Assembly (NCBI GenBank): GCA_029259935.1
Contig: JAJDEH010000460.1
Span: 1-45,023, forward strand
Reading direction: 5' to 3'
Length of the DNA: 45,023 nt
Source: Planctomycetota bacterium
GTDB taxonomy: Bacteria > Planctomycetota > Planctomycetia > Pirellulales > Pirellulaceae
The notes under the pieces were generated by a model that had not been told where the DNA came from, made no database searches, and worked only from the letters and a program-made list of their open reading frames with translations. The position numbers and the translations under genes are program-made. This document shows, piece after piece, positions 33,035-40,754 of this stretch (the first letter of the stretch is position 1; every line of letters starts with the position of its first letter).

Positions 33035-33214
33035 GAAAGGCGAAAAGCGGAGCCACTGTATCGCGAGTCGTTGGCGGCCCAGGAAAGCCTCCACGGTGAC
33101 TCTGTTGCTGATATGGTGCGTTACATGAACAACTTGGCCGTCTTCCTGGTTGCCCGCGAGGTTCAGGACAAGACCCACGGGAGTCACTGGCCTGAAACGT
33201 GCCTTCGGAGATAG
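33035..33214 (+). pseudogene. TPR (kinesin-light-chain-type) remnant
   Basis: The frame reads AEPLYRESLAAQESLHGDSV, then MVRYMNNLAVFLVAREV, the pattern of one to two TPR_10/12 units (EAEPLYREALA...NNLALLL), ending at TAG (33212-33214). The rest of the array is absent. The 3' end overlaps a sigma-54-type promoter for the next gene. Confidence 0.5.
33188..33203 (+). promoter_or_regulatory. Sigma-54-type promoter for the universal stress protein
   Basis: TGGCCTGAAACGTGCC has GG-N10-GC in a fair context. The predicted start near 33214 gives a 37-nt leader to the ATG at 33251. Confidence 0.5.
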
Positions 33215-33250
33215 AAGACGCAATCAAAAAGTAACCGCAGGAGAACCGTC

Positions 33251-33679
33251 ATGAAGTTTCTGCCGAAAAAGACCATCGTAGTGCCATTCGATTTTTCGGA
33301 CCGCTCGGTTCGCGCCGTTGACACGGCGTTGCAAGTCGCCGGCGATGAGTCGCAGGTCCATATTATTCACATCTTGCAGGAATTGAACGTTGCCGACCCA
33401 GGCGTCATTTGGCAAACAGTCGACAACGAAAACCGCGCCAAACACGCCACCGAATCGATGCAACAGCGGCTGGCGGGACAGCCATACAACAATTTGAAAC
33501 TCCACGTCGACTTCGGCGACCCTGGACATCGGATCACCGAAGTTGCTGCGCAGATCGGAGCTGACTTGATCGTGATGCCCTCGCACGGTCGCAGGGGGAT
33601 CAAGCGATTGTTGATCGGATCGGTAGCAGAACGTGTCGTTCGACTTTCGCATTGTCCAGTACTGATTCTTCGGAACTGA
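33251..33679 (+). CDS. Universal stress protein (UspA family)
   Basis: A 142-aa single-domain USP: KTIVVPFDFSDRSVRAVDTAL at the start, then GADLIVMPSHGRRGIKRLLIGSVAERVVRLSHCPVLIL, which has the ATP-binding SHGxxGxxxxxxGS loop. ATP-type USPs support survival under energy or oxygen limitation in other bacteria. The ATG follows AGGAG. It stands alone between a TPR remnant and a long gap. A weak hairpin (TAACCG...CGGTTA) lies downstream at about 33789-33818. Confidence 0.93.
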   Translation: MKFLPKKTIVVPFDFSDRSVRAVDTALQVAGDESQVHIIHILQELNVADPGVIWQTVDNENRAKHATESMQQRLAGQPYNNLKLHVDFGDPGHRITEVAAQIGADLIVMPSHGRRGIKRLLIGSVAERVVRLSHCPVLILRN

Positions 33680-33931
33680 CTGTGAGGGAGGTTTCTATCC
33701 TGCCAATGTATCGGTCGACACAGAAAGCAAACAATGGCCTACGTTCGCGCGATCTGCAAGACGGTTAGCGGGGCAGTTTCGTTGGAAGTAACCGCATTTT
33801 CCACCCGATAAATCGGTTACTAGGAACCTTTCCCGCCCCACAGTCGTGGTACGGCTCAACAAAAATACGCCCCTTCCCGCTGGCGCGCAGCAATGCGGCC
33901 ATTATATCCGTCGTACTGATAACCCGAGCAA

Positions 33932-34387
33932 TCACTTGTCCTCGTCGAGAACCAACACGCGGTGTACGTGTGCGCCGACCACGTATTGAATTACGGTGCT
34001 CACCGGCGCATTTTCATCTACACTGACTAGATCGCTGGTCATAAAATGTTCAACCGCCTGCTCGGCGGCTGGGGCGATCTTGTCGCGGACCTCTTCCAGT
34101 TTCTCCGCGTACAGGCGCTGCGGCAGTGCTAGATTTGTATTGAAAAAGCTTGAGTCGACAACCCGTCGTCGTTGCTCGGCGACTTTTTCTTCGGCTCCGA
34201 GAAAGTCACTGGTTGAGAGCACGCCCACGCATGCACCTGTGTCGTCAATGACTGGCGTGCCCGAAATGTGCTGGCTCAGAGACAATTCGGCCGCATGATG
34301 CAACGGATCGGAAGTCTGTACGGTCACGATATCGCGGATCATGATGTCTTTCGCTTTGGTTTCGCACGTCCACTTTTGGATTTCCAT
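33932..34387 (-). CDS. CBS-pair protein
   Basis: A 151-aa protein starting at the ATG at 34387, after AAAGGAA. CBS1 is DIMIRDIVTVQTSDPLHHAAELSLSQHISGTPVIDDTGACVGVLSTSDFLGAE. Then comes a linker helix (KLEEVRDKIAPAAEQAVE), and CBS2 is HFMTSDLVSVDENAPVSTVIQYVVGAHVHRVLVLD. It has the same fold as the CBS protein at 24859 but is not closely similar. It is a stand-alone nucleotide-sensing module without an effector. The transcript probably starts near 34564, with a short ORF (34478-34534) before it. Confidence 0.9.
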   Translation of the reverse strand: MEIQKWTCETKAKDIMIRDIVTVQTSDPLHHAAELSLSQHISGTPVIDDTGACVGVLSTSDFLGAEEKVAEQRRRVVDSSFFNTNLALPQRLYAEKLEEVRDKIAPAAEQAVEHFMTSDLVSVDENAPVSTVIQYVVGAHVHRVLVLDEDK

Positions 34388-34477
34388 TTCTGGTTTCCTT
34401 TCGATGAGGCCTGAGTGACATGTGCGGCAATACACACCCGATGTGCCAAGTTGTCACACAGATTGTGGACTAAACCT

Positions 34478-34534
34478 TCATAGGGCGGATTTCGGCGCGG
34501 GGATTTCGTACAGCGGTTTGTTTGGGAGTCTCAT
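34478..34534 (-). CDS. Possible 18-aa leader peptide upstream of the CBS gene
   Basis: AAAGGAG, a well placed ATG (34532-34534) and an 18-codon frame (MRLPNKPLYEIPAPKSAL, TGA). It begins about 30 nt after the predicted sigma-54 start at 34564 and ends about 90 nt before the CBS start. The strong ribosome site is the main support. It could be a real small protein, a regulatory leader, or chance. Confidence 0.4.
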   Translation of the reverse strand: MRLPNKPLYEIPAPKSAL

Positions 34535-34574
34535 GGCACGCTCCTTTCGCGCCGACGGGGCGCAGAATTATTAT

Positions 34575-34590
34575 CGCAATACTTGTGCCA
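34575..34590 (-). promoter_or_regulatory. Sigma-54-type promoter for the CBS gene
   Basis: The minus strand reads TGGCACAAGTATTGCG, matching TGGCAC...TTGC exactly. The predicted start is near 34564. Confidence 0.7.
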
Positions 34591-34627
34591 GATTTGGAAC
34601 GCAATATGCAGGGATAGCAAGACGAAT

Positions 34628-34639
34628 TCCTCGCGAGGA
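34628..34639. promoter_or_regulatory. TCCTCGCGAGGA palindrome
   Basis: A perfect 12-bp palindrome about 70 bp upstream of the predicted CBS start site. It is a candidate activator site by position only. Confidence 0.35.
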
Positions 34640-34792
34640 TCAAAAAGTAGTTTCAAGACAGGCGAGCCGCAGTTGTTGGCCTCCGGTGTTCGGGAAATTA
34701 GGAGACTGACGTCCCCCGCTCGCCGTTATTCAAATATTGGTTGTAGAACGTACGAGAAGGTTTTGAACGCTTACTCTAGCAAAGGCCAAGCC

Positions 34793-35089
34793 ATGATCAA
34801 TGAGCAATTTGAGACACCTGAGTTCGTTGAACTGCCGACGGGAGACAAAACGGTCTACGTGTCATTCGAGGAAGCGGTTAGCAATCCCGAAATCTGTACT
34901 CAAGTCACTCAAACTGCGCTGGCGGAGCTTGACCAGTGGAATCAACGCTACGGGGCGTTCTTTCAACGCATCGATGAGCTGGCGGCGTGTCAGATCGTCG
35001 CGGCGATTCATCAGGCGAAACAGACTATGCTTCGTCAGTCGGAAGCCGAGGGCGCTCTAGAGTTTGATCCAGACGAGTATCTTGCTTGA
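34793..35089 (+). CDS. Small acidic protein of unknown function
   Basis: A 98-aa soluble acidic protein from the ATG at 34793. Mixed strand and helix content: FVELPTGDKTVYVSFEEAV, then a long helix ALAELDQWNQRYGAFFQRIDELAACQIVAAIHQAKQ, and an acidic end EFDPDEYLA. It is not recognised. The frame opens further upstream (34583), but that part is not protein-like. No sigma-54-type site was found in front of it. Confidence 0.6.
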   Translation: MINEQFETPEFVELPTGDKTVYVSFEEAVSNPEICTQVTQTALAELDQWNQRYGAFFQRIDELAACQIVAAIHQAKQTMLRQSEAEGALEFDPDEYLA

Positions 35090-35266
35090 TTCGTTGGCAT
35101 TTACCGTGGAGTGTCAGTCGCGATAGAGGAACACGGGTGGGCAAGCCACCACCGACGACCAAAAACATGGGCGCTTTGCGGCTCCACCAATAGCGAACAC
35201 ATTGCTATGGTACAGCTAATGCGAGGCATCTTCCGCTGCTGTATCGCAGAATTATTCAACTAGCAA

Positions 35267-35533
35267 GTGGGACGTTTTTTACGGTGCGGGAACCGCTTCC
35301 CAAACTACACCATACGACCATACCGCGATGACGAAGCTTTTCCACCGCCTGCGATCGCTGATCGCCTCGGCCACGAAAACGAACTAGCAAAATTTGTCGA
35401 ATATCTCAAAGAGGAGAACAAGATCCTGCGGCCCCGAGTGTCTGGTCGACAAATCCACACAAGAGTGGAAGAACGAGAGCGACTGCTGAAGTTCGGAAGC
35501 CGCCTGACGTTGATCAGCAACTCGTTAACTTGA
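35267..35533 (+). pseudogene. N-terminal stub of an rve-type transposase
   Basis: From about 35363 the frame reads GHENELAKFVEYLKEENKIL, then ERERLLKFGSRL. This is the opening of planctomycete single-ORF transposases related to the IS at 4319 (there: VIEYLRTENAVLKEKL...LNDNQRRRLGVKG). It stops at 35531-35533 with no catalytic core. No inverted repeats were found around it. Confidence 0.5.
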
Positions 35534-35953
35534 AGTGTCAATCGCTAGCGCTCTTCGGTTTCTCAAAACAACTCTCATCCGCGACCCGGGGACTCCACCA
35601 TTCGCTTGGGACCCCCGCCTTCCAAAAACACGCGTTTCAGCGATTGAGCCAACTTGGCGTTGCCGCTATTCGGTCACGGTGTCCAATGACCGTTGGCAGA
35701 TTTTCCGGTGCGCCGGAAAAACTCGCGTGACCAACCCGCGATTGTGTTCGGATTGTACTCATTTGGCTGAAGATGATGTCTTAAGGGTGGGCCGCTGTCC
35801 GGAATTACGGTGCCATCTCATCGCGTGCCCATTTCATCATGGAAAAATTCCAGGGATTGAACTCCAATATCGCCTGTTTTCACGACATTGGCACTGCAGT
35901 TGCTCGATTATCGATATGGAGGATTGTGGGTATTCAAATAAAGGGTGAACACC
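35534..35953. other. Gap with the promoter of the 47-aa/lipoprotein/arcC operon
   Basis: I find no gene here. A plus frame (35535-35948) includes a Cys-rich stretch (CSDCTHLAEDDVLRVGRC), but it overlaps the promoter and has no ribosome site. Two similar boxes, GTGCCATCTCATC and GTGCCCATTTCATC, lie at about 35810-35838, some 80-100 bp upstream of the predicted start. Confidence 0.35.
35889..35904 (+). promoter_or_regulatory. Sigma-54-type promoter for the 47-aa protein and downstream operon
   Basis: TGGCACTGCAGTTGCT matches TGGCAC-N5-TTGC exactly. The predicted start near 35915 gives a 39-nt leader to the ATG at 35954. Confidence 0.75.
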
Positions 35954-36097
35954 ATGGACAGAAACACAAAACGAATCGTCCGGACACCCGCGATGAAGTT
36001 CCCTGACTTGCGACAAAAGCTTGAGCGGCGGAAGCAACGTAGGAAGCCGTCCACGCACAAGTCCCGGACGATGCCAATTCGAAAAAATGGAAAGTAG
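35954..36097 (+). CDS. Very basic 47-aa protein
   Basis: The frame MDRNTKRIVRTPAMKFPDLR, followed by LERRKQRRKPS, HKSRTMPIRKNGK and a TAG stop. About 40% of residues are Lys or Arg and almost none are acidic. The ATG follows AAGGG at about 9 nt, and a strong sigma-54-type promoter lies just upstream, so it appears to be a real gene. It could bind nucleic acid or ribosomes in the manner of small hibernation or stationary-phase factors, but that is only analogy. It is the first gene before the lipoprotein (55-bp gap). Confidence 0.6.
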   Translation: MDRNTKRIVRTPAMKFPDLRQKLERRKQRRKPSTHKSRTMPIRKNGK

Positions 36098-36152
36098 CCG
36101 CGCGCGCGACTCTAGGTTACGCGTCATGGGAAAACGCTGAAGGGAGGTTATC

Positions 36153-36713
36153 ATGAATAAGTTCACGATTTGGGCGATTATCGCCCTGATGCTGATGGGG
36201 GGGTGTGTTCCGTCGCTGAATCCGATCTACACTGCCAAGGAGCTGGTTTTCGATCCCAATGTGGTCGGCTCTTGGGCGCAACCCGGTTCACGGAACCAAT
36301 GGGAATTCACCAAACACGACGAGAACTCGTACCGCCTGATCTATACAGAGAAAGACGGTAAGCAGGGCCGCTTCATCGCGCACCTTGCCGAAATCGATGG
36401 CACTCGGTTCCTCGACCTGTTTCCCGAACAGATGGATACCGACGCCAGTGGATTCCACTCGTTTCATGTCGTGCCGATCCACACGATCTACCGGGTACAA
36501 CAAACCGAACCCACTCTGGAACTGGCCGCGATCGATTACAAATGGTTGGATCAATACTTGACCGATCATCCCGACGCGGTGCAATTCGCCACGTTCGGTA
36601 ATCGCAAGTTGATCACGGCACCGACGGAGGACGTGCAAGCCTTTGTGTTGGAGCATAAGGACATGTTCACTGGTAAGATCGTTCTGGAGCGATTGCCGGA
36701 CGGCACCAATTGA
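36153..36713 (+). CDS. Lipoprotein of unknown function
   Basis: A 186-aa protein with a short signal ending in the lipobox LMGGC (lipidated Cys at about residue 18), so it is probably membrane-anchored outside the cytoplasm. The mature part is beta-rich with a mid-region FIAHLAEIDGTRFLDLFP and HVVPIHTIYRVQ, then EHKDMFTGKIVLERL. The family is not recognised. The start follows GAAGGGA. It sits between the 47-aa gene and carbamate kinase (18-bp gap) and is probably part of one transcript. Confidence 0.75.
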   Translation: MNKFTIWAIIALMLMGGCVPSLNPIYTAKELVFDPNVVGSWAQPGSRNQWEFTKHDENSYRLIYTEKDGKQGRFIAHLAEIDGTRFLDLFPEQMDTDASGFHSFHVVPIHTIYRVQQTEPTLELAAIDYKWLDQYLTDHPDAVQFATFGNRKLITAPTEDVQAFVLEHKDMFTGKIVLERLPDGTN

Positions 36714-36731
36714 TAGCGAAAGCGAGGAACG

Positions 36732-37667
36732 ATGCGGCGCGTGGTAACAGTATTTGGAGGGAACGCCTTTGCCGGAGCCGGCGGCCAGTTGACGATGAGG
36801 GGCCAGTTCGAATTTGCGCAAGGCGCGTTGAAAGAGTTGACGCCGCTGTTCTCGGAAGACTGCCAACTGTTGATCTCTCACGGGAACGGTCCCCAGGTGG
36901 GCCACATGCTGACCCGCGTGGAGGAGGCGCTCGGCAAGGCCTATTCGATTCCCCTGGAAGTTTGCGTGGCGGAGTCCGAAGGGGAACTGGGTTACGTGCT
37001 GCAGCAGTCGCTGTACAACATGCTGTTGTCGGAGGGTATTTCTCGCCCGATCGTCAGTCTGCTGACCCAGGTCGTGGTGGATGAAGACGATCCGGCATTT
37101 CTAAATCCGACGAAACCGATCGGCCCCTTCTTCGACCAGCAGCGCGGCCAGCAAATGCAAGACAGTGGATTTGCGGTCGTCGAAGACTCGGGCCGCGGGT
37201 TTCGCCGAGTCGTGCCTTCGCCCGAGCCTCGGAGGATCGTCGAAATCGAAGTCATGGAAAAGTTACTCGAGATGGGCGTGATCGTGGTCGCCGCTGGCGG
37301 CGGCGGAATTCCGGTCGTGCAACGAAACGGCCAATTGTCCGGCGTCGAGGCCGTCATCGACAAAGATCTAACGGCGGCGATGATCGCGGAACAACTGAAT
37401 GCCGAACTGTTGCTGATCTTGACCGGAGTTCCATGCGCCTATCGCAATTTCAATGCTGACAATCAGGAGGCGATCGGGCGCATCGATACCGCCCAGGCGA
37501 AACGCCTCATCGAAGAAGGCCATTTCGCGCCAGGCAGCATGCTTCCCAAGATGGAAGCCGCCTTGCGATTTGTCACGGGCGGGCAGCGGCGGGCAATTAT
37601 CTGCGATCCGCCGTCAGTTCAAGCCGCGCTGCGGGGCGAAGCGGGAACGATTCTGGACACCACGTAG
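36732..37667 (+). CDS. arcC: Carbamate kinase
   Basis: A 311-aa amino-acid-kinase-fold enzyme: VVTVFGGNAF at the start, then LLISHGNGPQVGHML, IVSLLTQVVVDEDDPAF, NPTKPIGPFF, RRVVPSPEP and VVAAGGGGIPVV, VEAVIDKDLTAAMIA, LTGVPCAYRNF and GHFAPGSMLPKMEAAL. These are carbamate-kinase signatures in the usual order. The enzyme makes ATP from carbamoyl phosphate and ADP, or the reverse. No arcA or arcB is nearby, so the carbamoyl phosphate source is unclear. It is followed by a cyclic-DPG-synthase homologue (69 bp). Confidence 0.92.
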   Translation: MRRVVTVFGGNAFAGAGGQLTMRGQFEFAQGALKELTPLFSEDCQLLISHGNGPQVGHMLTRVEEALGKAYSIPLEVCVAESEGELGYVLQQSLYNMLLSEGISRPIVSLLTQVVVDEDDPAFLNPTKPIGPFFDQQRGQQMQDSGFAVVEDSGRGFRRVVPSPEPRRIVEIEVMEKLLEMGVIVVAAGGGGIPVVQRNGQLSGVEAVIDKDLTAAMIAEQLNAELLLILTGVPCAYRNFNADNQEAIGRIDTAQAKRLIEEGHFAPGSMLPKMEAALRFVTGGQRRAIICDPPSVQAALRGEAGTILDTT

Positions 37668-37736
37668 CACGCGGCATCTCTTGATTGCCGCCCCATAAAC
37701 AGGCACGATGGGGCCAGCGGAATGAAGGGACAAGTC

Positions 37737-39056
37737 ATGTCAGCTACGTTGAACTGCATCATCATGGGCGCGGCGGGCCGCGACTTTCATGATTTCCAGA
37801 CGTTTTTTTGCGATCGGCCGGAGTATCGCGTTTGCGCGTTTACGGCGACACAAATTCCGTTTATCGAATCGCGCGCGTTTCCTCGGGAACTGGCCGGACC
37901 GCACTACGACGCCGACATTCCCATCGTACCCGAGTCGCAATTGCCCGACTTGATTCGGCAGTTCGATATTGACTTCGTCTTTCTCGCCTACAGCGATCTG
38001 TCGCACGAGCAAGTTATGCACAAGGCCAGCTTGGTGCAGTCGTGTGGTGCCAGTTTTGCCTTGCTCGGACCAAAACATACTCAGTTGGCGTCGACCAAGC
38101 CGGTGATCGCCGTCACGGCGGTCCGCACGGGGGCGGGCAAGAGCCCGATTTCTCAGATGCTGGGCCGGCAATTAACGGCTGCCGGTTACCGCACGGGAAT
38201 CATCCGTCATCCCATGCCCTACGGCGATCTCGCGCGACAGGCGTCGCAACGGCTGGCAACCGCTCAGGATCTAGACGACTTCCAATGCACGATCGAGGAA
38301 CGCGAGGAGTACGAACCCTACATTGAGTGCGGCCTGGTGATTTTCGCGGGTGTTGATTACTCGCGAATCTTGGCGCTAGCCGAAGCCGAAGCGGACGTTA
38401 TCCTGTGGGACGGCGGAAACAACGACTACGCATTCATTCGTCCCGGACTGTCGATCGTCGTTGCCGACGCGCTGAGACCGGGTCACGAAATCGCCTACTA
38501 CCCTGGCGAGACGAATCTCCGCGCGGCCGACGTCGTGGTCATTAACAAGGTCCAAGACGCGGACGTCGATGCGCTCGGGGAAATGCGAACTCGGATTCGA
38601 CAATACAACCCTCGGGCTGAAATCGTGGAGGGCAATTTAGCCATTGAGGTCGATCGGCCCGAACTCATCCGCGGCCAACGCGTGCTCGTGGTGGAAGATG
38701 GCCCCACGCTGACTCATGGCGGCATGACCTTGGGCGCGGGGACCATTGCCGCACAACAAGAAGGTGCCGGCCAACGTATCGATCCGCGCGCCAGTGCCGT
38801 GGGCAGTATTGCCGCCACGCTGGAACGGTATCCACAGTTGCAGGGCGTGCTACCGGCGCTCGGCTATTCCGAACAACAATGCAACGAATTGACCGAAACT
38901 ATTGAAAACAGCGGTGCCGACGCCGTCATCGACGCCAGTCCTGCCGGGCTCGGCCGTTTGCTGAAGGTGTCGATTCCCATGGTTCGTGTCCGCTATCAGT
39001 TTCGCCACGTCAGCGGCCCCAAGCTAACGGAGTTGGTCGACCGTTTTCTAGCCTAG
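37737..39056 (+). CDS. Cyclic 2,3-diphosphoglycerate synthase family P-loop protein
   Basis: A 439-aa protein from the ATG at 37737 after GAAGGGA (an in-frame ATG at 37722 is inside the ribosome site). The N-terminal domain NCIIMGAAGRDFHDFQTFFC is followed by a P-loop VRTGAGKSPIS (about 130-140), DVILWDGGNNDYAF and ADVVVINKV. This is the layout of archaeal cyclic 2,3-diphosphoglycerate synthetases and their bacterial relatives. In methanogens the product is an osmolyte and phosphate store. Bacterial members lack firm functional proof, so the name is a family label. It is co-directional with arcC, converges with the site-2 protease gene, and ends 125 bp from it. Confidence 0.85.
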   Translation: MSATLNCIIMGAAGRDFHDFQTFFCDRPEYRVCAFTATQIPFIESRAFPRELAGPHYDADIPIVPESQLPDLIRQFDIDFVFLAYSDLSHEQVMHKASLVQSCGASFALLGPKHTQLASTKPVIAVTAVRTGAGKSPISQMLGRQLTAAGYRTGIIRHPMPYGDLARQASQRLATAQDLDDFQCTIEEREEYEPYIECGLVIFAGVDYSRILALAEAEADVILWDGGNNDYAFIRPGLSIVVADALRPGHEIAYYPGETNLRAADVVVINKVQDADVDALGEMRTRIRQYNPRAEIVEGNLAIEVDRPELIRGQRVLVVEDGPTLTHGGMTLGAGTIAAQQEGAGQRIDPRASAVGSIAATLERYPQLQGVLPALGYSEQQCNELTETIENSGADAVIDASPAGLGRLLKVSIPMVRVRYQFRHVSGPKLTELVDRFLA

Positions 39057-39181
39057 CCGGTGACGAAGCCTAACGAGGCAGGGCCGGGTACCAGATCGTA
39101 TTCGCCACGAAAAACGCAAAGACACACGACAAGAAAAAAGAAGCAGGCGTCGAATCGGCCTGACACGCCACCTCGCCATGC

Positions 39182-40402
39182 CTAATGCGATACATATAGG
39201 TCGGAATTCTCGCCGTGCCTGGTTCTCGCTGGCTCGTCGATCGAACGGCGAGCGCTGGGACGGGGCCCTTCGTCCTCTTCTTCCAATTCGATCTTCAGTG
39301 AAATGAACGTCAGCAGGTCTTTCAAAGCTACGATGCCCACCAAGTCGTGGTTCTGGACGACCATCAGGCGGGAGGATCCCGTTTTGCTCATTCGGCCGAG
39401 TGCTTTCATGGCGTCTTCGTTGGGAGCGATCGTATTGCCTTCGTCGCAGTCGTGCAAAATGTCGCCGACGGTCCGCGACGACCACTCTTCGCGCGGCACC
39501 TGATGGATATCACGCGTGGTCACGCAACCGATCAGCCGATCGCGATCAAGCACCGGATACAGCTTGTGATGCAAGCGATAGATGTAGTCTTCCACCAATT
39601 GCTCGACCGAAAGATGCGGCGAAACGGTATGCACTTCCGTCTTCATAAAGCGACTGACGGTTTCGCCCTCCAAAGCGCGGCGCATGAGCAGTTGCTGGTA
39701 CGAAGTTTGAGCGGCTCCGCGCAAGAAGAGGCCCACCAGTAGATTCCAGATTCCAGGGATCCAGTTTTGCCACATTATTAGAACGACACCGAATGCAATC
39801 AACACAAGACCGAACGCGCTGCCAATGCTTGCGGTGGTGCGGGTCGCCCACTTGAGATCGCCGCGCAGAGACCATAGCAGCGAGCGAAACACGCGGCCAC
39901 CATCCAGGGGAAATGCGGGAATCAAGTTGAAGATGACGAGTACCGTGTTGATAAAGCCAAGAAACCACAACACGCCAACCAGGGACTGCGGCCAGCCGGC
40001 GGCCTGGCCAACGGAAAAGCAGACCAGCGAGACGCCGGCAATCACCACACTGGCAATCGGCCCGGCAATGGCAACTAGCAGTTCGGCGATCGCGCTGGGC
40101 GGTTCGTCTTCCATCTCAGCCACGCCGCCGAAGATGAACAGGGTGATACCCTTGATCGAGATACCAAATCGCTGGGCGACAAGTGCGTGGGACAATTCGT
40201 GGATGACGATCGAGGCAAACAAGCCCAGCGCTGCTACTACCCCCATCGCCCAATAGGTTGACGTCGGCAGATCCTTGTAGTATCCCGGAAAGGTGTGGAC
40301 GGCCAGCGACCAACTGAGCAGCGCGAAGATGATAAACCAACTTAGATCGAGGCGGATCGGAATGCCGAACGCCTTGAATAGGGGAATTCGCGAGCCGAAC
40401 AT
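39182..40402 (-). CDS. Site-2 (M50) intramembrane protease with CBS pair
   Basis: A 406-aa polytopic membrane metalloprotease of the S2P/SpoIVFB type. The ATG at 40402 has a strong AAGGAG. The zinc motif HELSH is at residues 68-72 and the third ligand region FPLDGGR places Asp at about 167. Around six membrane segments precede a pair of CBS domains (about 240-370: FMKTEVHTVSPHLSVEQLVEDYI..., then DCDEGNTIAPNEDAMKALGRM...). CBS domains let such proteases sense ATP or AMP. It is divergent from the Lon-like protease, and each gene has a sigma-54-type promoter. Confidence 0.93.
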   Translation of the reverse strand: MFGSRIPLFKAFGIPIRLDLSWFIIFALLSWSLAVHTFPGYYKDLPTSTYWAMGVVAALGLFASIVIHELSHALVAQRFGISIKGITLFIFGGVAEMEDEPPSAIAELLVAIAGPIASVVIAGVSLVCFSVGQAAGWPQSLVGVLWFLGFINTVLVIFNLIPAFPLDGGRVFRSLLWSLRGDLKWATRTTASIGSAFGLVLIAFGVVLIMWQNWIPGIWNLLVGLFLRGAAQTSYQQLLMRRALEGETVSRFMKTEVHTVSPHLSVEQLVEDYIYRLHHKLYPVLDRDRLIGCVTTRDIHQVPREEWSSRTVGDILHDCDEGNTIAPNEDAMKALGRMSKTGSSRLMVVQNHDLVGIVALKDLLTFISLKIELEEEDEGPRPSARRSIDEPARTRHGENSDLYVSH

Positions 40403-40464
40403 GTCCGCTCCTTTCTTCCAACGTGGGAAGGCTAGAACCGCCAAGCTCATCTAACAGAACAATC

Positions 40465-40480
40465 AGCACATTTGATGCCA
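40465..40480 (-). promoter_or_regulatory. Sigma-54-type promoter for the site-2 protease
   Basis: The minus strand reads TGGCATCAAATGTGCT (GG-N10-GC, TGGCAT, TGC). The predicted start near 40454 gives a 52-nt leader. Confidence 0.6.
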
Positions 40481-40521
40481 ACAGCATGCGAGGCGACCAC
40501 GGCAGCGAAGCGGCGCCAGAT

Positions 40522-40568
40522 GTGTGCACGTCGGCACAACCGCGCCCAAAATCGCACAATTTTCTGTG
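40522..40568. promoter_or_regulatory. Two TGTGC/GCACA dyads between the divergent protease genes
   Basis: TGTGC-N6-GCACA (40522-40537) and GCACA-N6-TGTGC (40553-40568). They are centred about 76 and 106 bp upstream of the predicted site-2 protease start and further from the Lon-like start. They are candidate activator sites. Confidence 0.4.
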
Positions 40569-40754
40569 CCTTGGCCGTGCGGTTTGGTGACGGAGTGGTT
40601 CTCCGCTGGAGTACAGACGTTATGCGCCTTTAGGTTGCAATGACCGGCTAAAGCCTGGACTACAACAACTGGCGGCGGAATACCGCCGAGGTGGTGGGGT
40701 CGCAGCGCTTGCCCCCAGTCGCTCAAGATTGAGTCTTGCCTTGGCAATTGCGCT

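Noticed and set aside
34532..34550. Plus-strand TGGCACGCTCCTTTCGC
   Set aside because: The left half fits sigma-54 well, but GC is displaced by one or two positions. On the minus strand it is the ribosome site and start of the small ORF.
35208..35223. TGGTACAGCTAATGCG as a sigma-54 promoter
   Set aside because: GG-N10-GC is present but the context is poor, and the only downstream frame is a transposase stub.
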